Of a DNA stretch of 64,000 nt, positions 35,414 to 43,485 are shown in pieces; position 1 is the first letter of the stretch; each line of letters begins with the position of its first letter. The notes under the pieces were generated by a model, which worked only from the letters and a program-made list of their open reading frames with translations, did not search any database and had not been told where the DNA came from. Position numbers and translations under genes: made by a program. Origin of the DNA: Cellulomonas sp. S1-8 (GTDB lineage Bacteria; Actinomycetota; Actinomycetes; Actinomycetales; Cellulomonadaceae); NCBI RefSeq assembly GCF_026184235.1, contig NZ_CP110806.1:4402001-4466000 (forward strand). Reading direction: 5' to 3'.

Positions 35414-35453
35414 CTGCGATCAGCAGGTCGAACGCTCGGGCGCGCCCGACCTC
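35414..35453 (-). pseudogene. Scrap of a PIN-domain (VapC) gene
   Basis: The minus strand reads GRARAFDLLIAG, and the DNA GCGATCAGCAGGTCGAACGC is identical to part of the vapC gene at 48875-48905. Outside about 40 bases the likeness ends. It appears to be the residue of a deleted PIN-domain toxin. The whole 355-bp stretch from 35304 to 35658 holds no intact gene otherwise. Confidence 0.4.
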
Positions 35454-35658
35454 GGCAGGTGCTCAGGTCGACGCCGGTAACGTCCCCTCCACAGGCACCG
35501 AGCCCGGCCGGGTGCTGATGGTCTACACCGCCGAACCCGGCTCGTCCTCGGCCGAGCGCCTCCGCCTGCTCGCCTCCTGGGGCGCCGACGCCGCGCACGC
35601 CGACGCGTCGTCGACGGGCACAGGCACCACGCACCTCCTCTGACGACGGGACCAGCAG

Positions 35659-36231
35659 ATGAACCTCCACGACTTCCTCGACCACGTGCGCACCGGAGCG
35701 GTCATCGAGGGCGGCTCGGCGCACCACGCCTTCCTCGTCGAGGCGGCCCAGGACGCGATGCGGATCACGGCCGAGCTCAACGGCGGCTACCGCACGCCCG
35801 ACGAGGTCAGGGACCTGCTGTCGCAGCTGACGGGCCGCACCGTGCCGCAGTCCGTGACGCTCTTCCCGCCGTTCCACTGCGAGTTCGGCAAGAACCTCAC
35901 GCTCGGCGACGACGTCTTCATCAACATGGGCTGCACGTTCCAGGACGCCGGCGGCATCACCATCGGCGACGGCACGCTCATCGGCCACGGCAGCACCGTG
36001 GTCACCCTGAACCACGCGGTCGACCCCGCCCGACGTGCCGACACGATCCCCGCACCCGTCGTCATCGGCCGCAAGGTCTGGCTCGGTGCGGGCGTCACCG
36101 TCGTCCCCGGCGTCACCATCGGCGACGGCGCGATCGTCGGCGCCGGTGCGGTCGTCACCAAGGACGTACCGGCCGACGCGATCGTGGCGGGCGTCCCCGC
36201 CCGGCTGATCCGGATGACGGGAGCATCATGA
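35659..36231 (+). CDS. Hexapeptide-repeat O-acetyltransferase (LacA/NodL type)
   Basis: 190 aa. Left-handed beta-helix repeats are clear from about residue 75: [80 protein letters not shown] in TLNHAVDP holds the catalytic His of sugar O-acetyltransferases. The N terminus differs from maltose/galactoside acetyltransferases (shorter lead-in). Acceptor sugar unknown. The cupin gene follows 88 bases later on the same strand and may be cotranscribed. Confidence 0.88.
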   Translation: MNLHDFLDHVRTGAVIEGGSAHHAFLVEAAQDAMRITAELNGGYRTPDEVRDLLSQLTGRTVPQSVTLFPPFHCEFGKNLTLGDDVFINMGCTFQDAGGITIGDGTLIGHGSTVVTLNHAVDPARRADTIPAPVVIGRKVWLGAGVTVVPGVTIGDGAIVGAGAVVTKDVPADAIVAGVPARLIRMTGAS

Positions 36232-36319
36232 GAGTCACGACGCACCACGGCGCTCTCGGCCTCGCCCTGACGCCCTCCCGACCCGCACGCACCCCCATCA
36301 CCAGAGGAGGACGACCACG

Positions 36320-36736
36320 ATGAGGCTCACGAGGAGTGGCGGCCAGACCGCCGCCGGACGCCAGGACTGGTTCACCGGCACCGTCCACATCGACGGCATC
36401 CGCGAGCCCGACGACCGGTCCGCCGTCGGCAGCGCCCACGTGCGTTTCGCCCCCGGCGCCCGCACCGCCTGGCACAGCCATCCACACGGGCAGACGCTCT
36501 ACGTCACCGACGGCATCGGCTACGTCGCCACCCGCGGTGGCGAGGTCCACGAGATCCGCCCCGGCGACGTCGTTCACATCGAGCCCGGTGAGGAGCACTG
36601 GCACGGGGCCACGCCCACCCGCTTCATGGCACACATCGCGATCCACGAGGCCGACGACCAGGGCCAGGTCGCCACGTGGCTCGAGCACGTCCTCGACAGC
36701 GAGTACGACCAGGGCGCCGACCCGCGCCCGTCGTGA
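36320..36736 (+). CDS. Small cupin-domain protein
   Basis: 138 aa, from an ATG preceded by GAGGAGG. Single beta-barrel with the metal-binding pattern AWHSHPHGQTLYVTDG (His-His-Gln) and GEEHWHGAT (His). It resembles the carboxymuconolactone-decarboxylase-linked cupins (QDWFTGTVHIDGI at the start is typical) found in quinone or aromatic metabolism. Enzymatic role unproven. Likely in an operon with the acetyltransferase upstream. Confidence 0.85.
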   Translation: MRLTRSGGQTAAGRQDWFTGTVHIDGIREPDDRSAVGSAHVRFAPGARTAWHSHPHGQTLYVTDGIGYVATRGGEVHEIRPGDVVHIEPGEEHWHGATPTRFMAHIAIHEADDQGQVATWLEHVLDSEYDQGADPRPS

Positions 36737-36793
36737 GCCTGCGGCGCGGCGAGCTCGGACAGTGCTGGCCCGGCCCCGTGCGCGGGAGGCGGT

Positions 36794-37651
36794 TCAGGAC
36801 ACCGTGACGGCCTTGCTGTCGCTCATCGGGGTGCCCCCCTCGCCGTCCGACGGGTCCGACTCGCTGATGACGACGGTGTACTCACCCGGCTCCAGCTCGA
36901 GCACGAACTCGTACGGCGCGAAGGTCTGGCCCTCGGCCGTCGTCGTGAAGCCCGTGAGCACCTCGGCACCTGCGACGTCGAGCACCGACCAGAGCAGGTT
37001 CGCCTCGAACACCGCAGCATCCCCGCTGACCGTCACGGGCGAGGTCACGGTCGCACCGTCCTGCGGGTCGTCGATCTGCACCAGCAGACGCACGTCGAGC
37101 GGGTCCGCGCGGGTGACCGGCTCGTCCCACATCATCGCTCCCCACAGCTCCCCGGCCGGCTCACCCTCGATCGTCAGCATCACCGCCAGGGACTCGTCAC
37201 CGGCGGCGTCGGTCGCGGTGTACACCAGCTGCTGGATCATCAGCGCCGCGCCCGGCGAGCCGATGTTCGCGGTGCGGGCGTCCTCGCTGAGGTCGACCGT
37301 CAGGGTGCCCTCGTCGATGTCGACGCCGAGCACGGTGGTGGACGGGTCCCACGACGTGGAGTAGTCGGGGTCGCTCGGCCCGGCGATCATCTGCTCCACC
37401 GCGAGCCGGACGGCGTCCTCCCCGCCGGCGTCGGCCGCCTCCCGGGCCAGCCGGAGTCCGGCGCGCGTGTCGAGCACGTAGTAGACCCCAGCGTCCGACG
37501 GCGCCGCGGGCGGATCCGGGTCCGGCGTCGGCTCGACCGTCGGCGCGGTGGTCGCCGGCCCCGTCGGTCCGGACGTCGGCTCGTCCCCCGGACCGCCCGT
37601 GCACGCGGTGAGCAGGACGAGCAGGACGAGAAGAGCTCCGGTGCGGCGCAT
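36794..37651 (-). CDS. Lipoprotein with GerMN and Gmad2 domains
   Basis: 285 aa. Lipobox LLVLLVLLTACTGG, Cys being the lipid site, then a Pro/Thr spacer. GerMN domain: RLAVEQMIAGPSD, GVDIDEGTLTVDLSEDART, ALMIQQLVYTATD. The C-terminal Gmad2 Ig-like domain has IDDPQDGATVTSPVTVSGDA and ATVFEANL-type strands. In spore formers GerM shapes peptidoglycan; in non-sporulating actinobacteria such lipoproteins are of unknown envelope function. It is divergent from a small membrane protein gene. Confidence 0.85.
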   Translation of the reverse strand: MRRTGALLVLLVLLTACTGGPGDEPTSGPTGPATTAPTVEPTPDPDPPAAPSDAGVYYVLDTRAGLRLAREAADAGGEDAVRLAVEQMIAGPSDPDYSTSWDPSTTVLGVDIDEGTLTVDLSEDARTANIGSPGAALMIQQLVYTATDAAGDESLAVMLTIEGEPAGELWGAMMWDEPVTRADPLDVRLLVQIDDPQDGATVTSPVTVSGDAAVFEANLLWSVLDVAGAEVLTGFTTTAEGQTFAPYEFVLELEPGEYTVVISESDPSDGEGGTPMSDSKAVTVS

Positions 37652-37740
37652 CTCAGGGCCTCCCCCTCTGGACCACAGCCTCCTGCGATCGTCGCACCAC
37701 AGGTGCGGCGGCGCTACCGAGCGGGCCACGCCCCGGCGGC

Positions 37741-38187
37741 GTGGTCGAGACTGTGCGGGTGAACCCGGTCCGAGTCGACGAGATCCTCGACGTGTTCCTG
37801 CTGTCCGGGGCGCTGTCGTCGGTCGTCGTCGTCTGCTGGGTCGTCTCGTGGTTCCTGCGCCCGTCCTCGCCGAGGCGGTCGGACCGGCCGGCATGGGTCG
37901 CCGTCGGAGGGTTCGCAGCGAGCCTGGTCGCCGGCGTGATCGCCTTCGTGTTCTTCACGGGGGGCTCCGCCGAGATGGGCTCGCTGCGTTCGTCGACGTT
38001 CTTCGTGCTGACGTTCAACGCCGTCGTGACGGCCGGTGTCAGCTGCGCGCTCCTCCTCGTCACCTATGTCGTCGATCTGGTGCAGTGGGCGTGGGGGCGC
38101 AGGGCCGCAGGGCGGGCTGCGGGCACCGGCCCCACCCCCCGTTCCCGGTCCGACGTTTCCCGCATGTCGGAGCCGCCTGCCGTCTAG
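37741..38187 (+). CDS. Small membrane protein, three helices (unknown)
   Basis: 148 aa from GTG 37741, or from GTG 37759. Three hydrophobic segments: FLLSGALSSVVVVCWVVSWF, WVAVGGFAASLVAGVIAFVFF and FFVLTFNAVVTAGVSCALLL, then a basic Pro/Arg tail. No family recognised. It lies between divergent GerMN lipoprotein and a downstream lipoprotein on the same strand 86 bases on. Confidence 0.6.
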   Translation: MVETVRVNPVRVDEILDVFLLSGALSSVVVVCWVVSWFLRPSSPRRSDRPAWVAVGGFAASLVAGVIAFVFFTGGSAEMGSLRSSTFFVLTFNAVVTAGVSCALLLVTYVVDLVQWAWGRRAAGRAAGTGPTPRSRSDVSRMSEPPAV

Positions 38188-38272
38188 GGTGGCGAGCGCT
38201 CGGCCGGACGTCGCGTCCGGCCCCGGGACACGGTCGGCGTGCCTCGACACCCCCGAGCTCCCCGGAGGACCG

Positions 38273-38863
38273 ATGACGCCGCGCACGAGCACCACCGGCT
38301 CCTCGCGCCGCACGGCTGCCCTCGGGGTCGTCGCGGTGACCTTCACGGTCGGGGTGGCCGGGGTCGGTTGCGCGTCCGCGAGCGCCGACCGACCGGCCGC
38401 TGGTGTCACGGCGGGTGACGCCGCGCCTCCGGCACCCGGCGACGACGCGGTCCCGACGACGGACGCCCCGCCGGTGGCCGACGGCCTCGCGGGGGCGGAC
38501 GAGTACACGCAGGAGCGGTCCGACGCGTTCTGGGGTGCGGGCTACTACATGGAGGACGCGTTCGTGCTGGCCGAGCTGTGGGACGTCCCCCTCCTCGAGG
38601 CGAAGGGGCGGGCGGGGCAGCTGCTGCTCGACGAGCAGCCGGTGCCGGTCGCGCCGGGCTCGTCGCTCGACCTGACGGATCCCGAGACCATCGAGATGCT
38701 CGGGATGGAGAAGTACTGGGACGGGGGCTACACGCACGAGGACGGCGCCTCACTCGCCGCGCTGTGGGACATGGACGTCTACGAGGCCAAGGCCACCGCC
38801 GGCCGGATGCTCTACGACGGGCAGCCGCTCCCGATCCCCCCGAGCGGCACCCCGGAGTCCTGA
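38273..38863 (+). CDS. Lipoprotein with a duplicated 40-residue motif
   Basis: 196 aa; ATG 38273 after CGGAGGA. Lipobox VAGVGCASAS. The mature part has two copies of one motif: DAFWGAGYYMEDAFVLAELW DVPLLEAKGRAGQLLLDEQPVPV (split here) and EKYWDGGYTHEDGASLAALW DMDVYEAKATAGRMLYDGQPLPI (split here). The pattern W-GY--EDA--LA-LW----EAK--AG-ML--G--LP also occurs in other actinobacterial exported proteins; its function is not established. Monocistronic. Confidence 0.75.
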   Translation: MTPRTSTTGSSRRTAALGVVAVTFTVGVAGVGCASASADRPAAGVTAGDAAPPAPGDDAVPTTDAPPVADGLAGADEYTQERSDAFWGAGYYMEDAFVLAELWDVPLLEAKGRAGQLLLDEQPVPVAPGSSLDLTDPETIEMLGMEKYWDGGYTHEDGASLAALWDMDVYEAKATAGRMLYDGQPLPIPPSGTPES

Positions 38864-38910
38864 CCTCGCGAGTGTGGTCGTGACGGATGCCGACCACGCG
38901 TCTCCGGGGT

Positions 38911-39556
38911 TCAGGGTCCCGAGGCGGAGTGCCGTCGGCTCCAGGCGGGCTGACGGTCTGGAGTGGGTGACGCCGACTTCTCGACGTCCAACGCAAGCTT
39001 CAGCCGCTCGATGCCGTCCGCACCGCCGTCGACTGCCCGCCACGACGTGTCGTGGCTGACGTTGCCGAGCATGTTGGCGATCCGGGCCCGGTCCGACCTC
39101 GTCGCGGCGGCGATGTCGTCGCTGGGGCGAATCAGCGTCGCCAGCGTCACGAAGTCCAGCACATGCCGCCGGCGCCCTTCGTCGATGACGATCTCCAAGG
39201 CTGCCGCCTTTGGCGACGAGCGCGCCGAGCAGGCTCGGCCGTCGCACCAACCCGTCTCGACCCATCACCGCGACCCCGACGTCCTCAGCGCGGTCGACGG
39301 CCTGCTGCAAGCCGGGTGACTCGAGCGTCGTCGCTCCGGTGACCGTGCGTCGTGCCGGACTGCCCGGGGCGAGCCCGCGCGGGATCAGCACGTCGAGGGT
39401 GGCGTCGTCCTCGCGCCAACGGTGCTGGTGACCCTGCCAGGTCGTGCCGTCCGGCTCGAACCCCAACACCTGGAGTGCGGCCGTGAAGTCGTTGAGCGAG
39501 CGTGGGTGCGCGCGCACGTCCATCCCGTCACGCATCGCAGGAAGGTGAACTGTCAC
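38911..39556 (-). pseudogene. AbiEii-like nucleotidyltransferase, interrupted by a frameshift
   Basis: Starts at GTG 39556, overlapping the stop of the HTH gene (GTGA). The first frame reads DVRAHPRSLNDFTAALQVLG, DATLDVLIPRG and RRPSLLGALVAKG. At about 39200 one extra base shifts the frame, after which AALEIVIDEGRRRHVLDFVT LATLIRPSDD (split here) completes the protein. DATLDVLIP plus the late KaaAL-x12-H-DF pattern fit a nucleotidyltransferase of the AbiEii/AbiGii toxin type. The two-gene layout with a HTH partner supports it. Either inactive or a base-call error. Confidence 0.6.
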
Positions 39557-40233
39557 GGACGACCTCTCACGACAGTGCGAATCAAGTCTCGAGCTCTCGT
39601 GCGTTCGCGTGGTCCGCCGTGCTCGGCAAGGTCAGCCGCCACTTGCAGCCGCGACGGCGAGGCTGGCACCAACGGCGACGAGTGCAGCCAGACGTTCGCG
39701 TGAGCATCGGAGGCCTCGACCAGCAGGTGCCTTCGGACAACCTTGCGCACGTCATCCTCGTGGACGTACGCCTCGACGTCTGACCCGGCGGACATCCCGG
39801 CACGCGCGTCGCTCACTCCGGACAGCACGAGCTCGTCGTCACGAAGGAGCGCGTCCGGCTGCGGCGCCCTGTACGAGTGGCGCGCCGCTCTGTTCCGCAC
39901 GAGCGCCTGCAACAGCGACTCGGGTTCAGGGTCGGATGCGAGCCGCGCCAGGTGCTTCTTCAGGCGGTACAGGTCGCCGGGCGAGACCCACTCTGGTCGC
40001 TGGTCGTCGGCCAGCAGCAGCAGCCCCCAGGCCATACGCGGTGCCATGGGACGTCCCGCCCGGCGCGGCATTGCCAGCAGCGCATTCGGATCGAGGATCA
40101 CGTGCTGGTTGCCGACCTTGCGTGAGGGCACCCGACCCGATCTCACGAGTGCGCCGACACGAGCGTGGCTGAGCTTGGCTGCGCGCGCGGCCTCGGACAC
40201 GCTCATCTCCACACCTCGCCACCCATCAGCCAT
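39553..40233 (-). CDS. HTH antitoxin-like partner of the AbiEii-like gene
   Basis: 226 aa from ATG 40233. The N terminus after residue 10 is an excisionase-type helix-turn-helix: SVSEAARAAKLSHARVGALV RSGRVPSRKVGNQHVI (split here). The C-terminal half is helical and carries charged repeats (DVRKVVRRHLLVEASDAH). Antitoxins of AbiE-like pairs have such HTH parts and bind inverted repeats at their own promoter; a 12-bp inverted repeat brackets the start here. The ATG follows a TATGGT box by seven bases, so translation may be leaderless. The next gene starts inside its stop codon. Confidence 0.65.
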   Translation of the reverse strand: MADGWRGVEMSVSEAARAAKLSHARVGALVRSGRVPSRKVGNQHVILDPNALLAMPRRAGRPMAPRMAWGLLLLADDQRPEWVSPGDLYRLKKHLARLASDPEPESLLQALVRNRAARHSYRAPQPDALLRDDELVLSGVSDARAGMSAGSDVEAYVHEDDVRKVVRRHLLVEASDAHANVWLHSSPLVPASPSRLQVAADLAEHGGPRERTRARDLIRTVVRGRP

Positions 40234-40272
40234 GCGCACAACCATAGCAAGATGACAATAGTTGTGCGCATG
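40231..40272 (-). promoter_or_regulatory. Inverted-repeat operator and promoter of the AbiE-like pair
   Basis: CATGCGCACAAC (40231-40242) and GTTGTGCGCATG (40261-40272) are exact inverted copies with an 18-base gap. The gap and right arm contain TATGGT on the minus strand seven bases before the ATG, a -10 box for a leaderless transcript. The dyad spans the promoter, as in autoregulated toxin-antitoxin operons. Confidence 0.7.
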
Positions 40273-40461
40273 CTTGGTCGCACCGACGATCTCATCTGCT
40301 CGTGGCGGTCATCGAGGCTGCGGTCTCGCGACGACCCGATCACGGCTCACGAGGGACACGCCGCTGGGGTGATGTCGTCGGTGCGGTACAACGTTCGCCC
40401 CACGTCGTTCGTCAAGGGGCGAGGACAACGCGACAGCGATGCCCGTCGGACAGGAGAAGAC

Positions 40462-41018
40462 GTGAGAGACACCGCGAGGGACATCGCGTTGACGGGCCTG
40501 GTCCGTGACCGGGGTGCCGAGCTGACTCGCTACGCCTACGCGTTCACCGGCGAGCTGACCGCGGCGCAGGACCTGCTCCAGGAGGCGCTGGTGAAGGTCT
40601 TCGTCCGCACGCGTGCCGGGCTGGATGCCGAGGTGCTGGAGGCGTACGTGCGACGTGCGATCGCGACGACCTACATCGACGGCTATCGCCGTGCGCGGAC
40701 CTTCGAGGCGAAGCGTCACCTCAGCGCCCGGCCCGACTCGACGGCCGGGCCCGAGGTCCATGCGCCGGAGCGGCTCGACCTTCACGCTGCGCTCGCGACC
40801 CTCGGTCGTCAGGAGCGCGCGGCCGTCGTCCTGCGCTACTTGACGACCTCACCGTCGCCCAGATCGCGGAGGTCATGCACCTGGCCGAAGGCTCGGTGAA
40901 GCGCTACCTGTCCAACGCGGTCCGTCGGCTCGAGGACCGCCTCGGGCCGCTCGATCCCCCGTCTTCCCACGACGACCACGTCGCCGTGGTCCGTCGCGCA
41001 CAGGACAGGAGCGCCTGA
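40462..41018 (+). pseudogene. ECF (SigE-like) sigma factor, frame broken before region 4
   Basis: GTG 40462 follows AGGAGAA. Region 2 is present: LTRYAYAFTGELTAAQDLLQ EALVKVF (split here) and VRRAIATTYIDGYRRART. Near 40840 the frame changes by one lost base; region 4 then reads DDLTVAQIAEVMHLAEGSVK RYLSNAVRRLEDRL (split here) and ends at 41018. The first frame instead runs on to 40899 as SPSPRSRRSCTWPKAR. The partner membrane gene begins two bases after 41018. The gene is complete apart from this single base, so a base-call error or a very recent mutation are both possible. Confidence 0.75.
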
Positions 41019-41019
41019 C

Positions 41020-41838
41020 ATGGGCTACGACCTTCGCACCGCGCTGCACCAGTACACCCACGACCCGGACCCCGCGGCGCTCGCCGTCGACCCGGCACCG
41101 GTCGGCGCCCGCGTGCGCCGGGGTCGGATGGTGCGGACCGCCACGACGGGCACGATCAGCGCGGCCGCTGCCGTCGTCCTGGTGGCGGCGGCCTACGGCC
41201 TGACGACGCTGCCGACGACGGACCGCACTCCCGTCGCACCGGCGTCCCCGTCGGACTCGGCCGTCCAGCCGAGCGCCACGCCGACGCCGAGCGCCACGAC
41301 CCCCACCTCCGAGCCCGGGCCGACCACGACGCCCCTCCCCGGCGACCCCGGCGCAGCGCAGGTACCCGTGTTCCGGTCCGGTGCCCGGGTGTCCGACTTC
41401 CCGGCGAACGCCCCGGAGGCGGCCGTCGTCGCCTACCTGACCGAGCGCCTCGGCGTCGAGCCGGAGACGGAGGCCGAGGCGGCCTGCCCCACGAGCGGAC
41501 TGCCCGGGCGCATCCTCGGGTGGCCGGGTACCGGTGTGGGGGTGCGGGTCCGCACCACGGACGACGCCGGCGGCACCGTCGACCCCTACATCGCGACGTG
41601 GACCCTGATGGAGCCGTCCGCGACGCTCGGGCTGGCGACCGAGGCCGGGCTCACCGCGGGGGCCCCTCGTGAGCGGGTGCTCGAGGTGTATCCCGATGCG
41701 ACGTACGGCGAGGACGAGCTCAGCAGCGGTGGGGACTGGTGGTTCGAGGCCACCGACGCGGGCGGGAGCATCCTCGTCATCGGCGCGGGCGAGAACCCGA
41801 TCTACCGCATCGAGAGCGGGCACGGCTGCGGGGAGTGA
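41020..41838 (+). CDS. Membrane protein coupled to the sigma factor (anti-sigma-like)
   Basis: 272 aa. One membrane helix (TISAAAAVVLVAAAYGLTTL) after a 45-residue cytosolic start, then a Pro/Thr/Ser spacer and an exported domain with two Cys (EAACPTSGLPG and HGCGE). It starts two bases after the end of the SigE-like reading frame. Membrane proteins of this form typically follow SigE70-type sigma factors and are annotated as anti-sigma or hypothetical; no ZAS zinc motif is seen, so the role is inferred from context only. Confidence 0.65.
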   Translation: MGYDLRTALHQYTHDPDPAALAVDPAPVGARVRRGRMVRTATTGTISAAAAVVLVAAAYGLTTLPTTDRTPVAPASPSDSAVQPSATPTPSATTPTSEPGPTTTPLPGDPGAAQVPVFRSGARVSDFPANAPEAAVVAYLTERLGVEPETEAEAACPTSGLPGRILGWPGTGVGVRVRTTDDAGGTVDPYIATWTLMEPSATLGLATEAGLTAGAPRERVLEVYPDATYGEDELSSGGDWWFEATDAGGSILVIGAGENPIYRIESGHGCGE

Positions 41839-41977
41839 GCAACCGCGCTGCTGGGCGGCTCGCGCGCACGACGCCGGCGCTCGACCCGGCATCCCTGACC
41901 CCACCGTGATGGGATGTCGGGATGACGCAGCCGTCGACGCACCCGGTCCTGCCGCCGTCGCACGTGGGGCTCGACGC

Positions 41978-42835
41978 ATGAGCCGCGTCGTGGTGACCGG
42001 CGGGAGCGGCAAGCTCGGGCGCGCGGTCGTCGAGCACCTGGCGACGCACGGGTACGACGTGGTCAACGTCGACACCGCGCTCCCGCCACAGGGCCAGCAG
42101 GCGGTGTTCAGCCGGGTCGACCTCACCGACCTGGGCCAGGTGACCGAGGCGTTCACGGGCATCGACGACCGGTACGACGGTGTCGACGCGGTGGTCCACC
42201 TCGCGGCCATCCCCGCGCCGGGCCTGCGCCCGAGCGGTGCGACGTTCGCGAACAACGTCGTCGCCACCCACCACGTGTTCAGCGCCGCCCGCCGCGCCGG
42301 CATCAGGAACGTCGTCTGGGCCTCCAGCGAGACCGTCCTCGGCCTGCCCTTCGACACGCCGCCGCCGTACGTCCCGGTCGACGAGGAGTACGCCGTCCGC
42401 CCGGAGAGCACTTACTCGCTCGGCAAGGCGGTCGAGGAGGAGATGGCCCGGCACTTCACACGCTGGGACCCGGACCTCAAGCTGATCGGCCTGCGGTTCT
42501 CCAACGTGATGGACGTCGGCGACTACGCCGCGTTCCCGGGCTTCGCGGCCGACCCGCGCAGCCGGATCTGGAACCTGTGGGGCTACATCGACGCCCGCGA
42601 CGGCGCCCTCGCGGTGCGGCTGGCGCTCGAGAGCGACCTGCGCGGGTTCGAGGCGTTCGTCATCGCGTCACCCGACACGGTGCTGGAGCGGCCGTCGGCG
42701 GAGCTCATCGCCGAGTACTTCCCGGACGTCCCCGTGACCCGCCCGATCGAGGGCCGCGAGACGCTCCTGTCCATCGACAAGGCCCGTCGCCTGCTGGGGT
42801 ACGACCCGCAGCACACGTGGCGCGACGAGGTCTGA
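41978..42835 (+). CDS. NAD-dependent epimerase/dehydratase-family oxidoreductase
   Basis: 285 aa from ATG 41978; the longer open frame upstream is not typical. Extended SDR: VVTGGSGKLGRAVVEHL (NAD-binding glycines), VVHLAAIPAPG, WASSETVLG (Ser) and TYSLGKAVEEE (Tyr-x3-Lys). The close of DGALAVRLALES and FVIASPDT are usual for uronate dehydrogenase-like members. Substrate not assignable. Stands alone, converging with a TetR gene. Confidence 0.88.
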   Translation: MSRVVVTGGSGKLGRAVVEHLATHGYDVVNVDTALPPQGQQAVFSRVDLTDLGQVTEAFTGIDDRYDGVDAVVHLAAIPAPGLRPSGATFANNVVATHHVFSAARRAGIRNVVWASSETVLGLPFDTPPPYVPVDEEYAVRPESTYSLGKAVEEEMARHFTRWDPDLKLIGLRFSNVMDVGDYAAFPGFAADPRSRIWNLWGYIDARDGALAVRLALESDLRGFEAFVIASPDTVLERPSAELIAEYFPDVPVTRPIEGRETLLSIDKARRLLGYDPQHTWRDEV

Positions 42836-42852
42836 GGCGCTGCTACGCGACG

Positions 42853-43401
42853 TCAGGCCGTTCTCAGCCCGGCGAGCAGGAGCTCCACAGCGGCGCGCGA
42901 CTCCGATGCCCAGTGCGGCCGGTCGGTCGCCGATCCGATGCCGTGCAGCACGATCATGACCGCCCCGACGGCCACGTCGTCGCGGACCGCGCCGTCGCCG
43001 GCCGCGCGAGCCAGGAGGTCGGCGACCGTGCGCTCCAGCTCCATCCCGCCGTCGGCCTGCACCACCGGGTCCACGACGGCGGCGAGTGCACGCGCGAGGC
43101 CGGCGTGCGCCACCAGGTACTCGACGAACCCGCGCAGGAAGGCGTCGAGGTTCTCGACGGCGGTCCGCGTCGGGTCGCGGGCCTGGTCGCAGAGCGCGGC
43201 CACCTCGCCCTCGTACACGGCCGCGGCCAGCGCCTCGCGTGTGGGGAAGTGCCGGTAGAGCGTCCCCACCCCCACGCCGGCACGCGCCGCGAAGTCGTCG
43301 AAGCGCACGTGCTCGTCCTGGTCGAACACGTCCCGCGCGGCCGCCACGATCGCGTCCCGGTTGCGTCGCGCATCCGCTCGCAGGGCGCGGACCTCGGCCA
43401 C
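42853..43401 (-). CDS. TetR-family regulator
   Basis: 182 aa from GTG 43401 (GAGAGGG upstream); a TTG at 43422 would overlap its own operator. HTH: RDAIVAAARDVFDQDEHVRF DDFAARAGVGVGTLYRHFPT (split here). The C-terminal domain resembles TetR_C_33/AcrR-like actinobacterial repressors (VENLDAFLRGFVEYLVAHAG). Divergent from a ketopantoate-reductase-like gene with two matching 15-bp sites between, so it most likely represses that gene and itself. Confidence 0.9.
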   Translation of the reverse strand: MAEVRALRADARRNRDAIVAAARDVFDQDEHVRFDDFAARAGVGVGTLYRHFPTREALAAAVYEGEVAALCDQARDPTRTAVENLDAFLRGFVEYLVAHAGLARALAAVVDPVVQADGGMELERTVADLLARAAGDGAVRDDVAVGAVMIVLHGIGSATDRPHWASESRAAVELLLAGLRTA

Positions 43402-43423
43402 GATGAGCCCTCTCGTTGACAAC

Positions 43424-43465
43424 TGGAGACTGCCTCCATATCGTCGTAAGTGGAGACAGGCTCCA
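43424..43465. promoter_or_regulatory. Twin 15-bp operators of the TetR/reductase pair
   Basis: TGGAGACTGCCTCCA (43424-43438) and TGGAGACAGGCTCCA (43451-43465) share the dyad TGGAG-N5-CTCCA, with centres 27 bp apart. They fill the gap between the divergent TetR and reductase starts. Two adjacent copies suggest cooperative binding by TetR dimers. Confidence 0.8.
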
Positions 43466-43485
43466 TCTTACGGAGAGGGTCCGTC

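Noticed and set aside
35304..35658. Possible small gene in the gap (plus-strand frame ending at 35643)
   Set aside because: No ribosome site, no family-like pattern, and the composition fits the antisense of coding-like residue; only the PIN scrap is recognisable.
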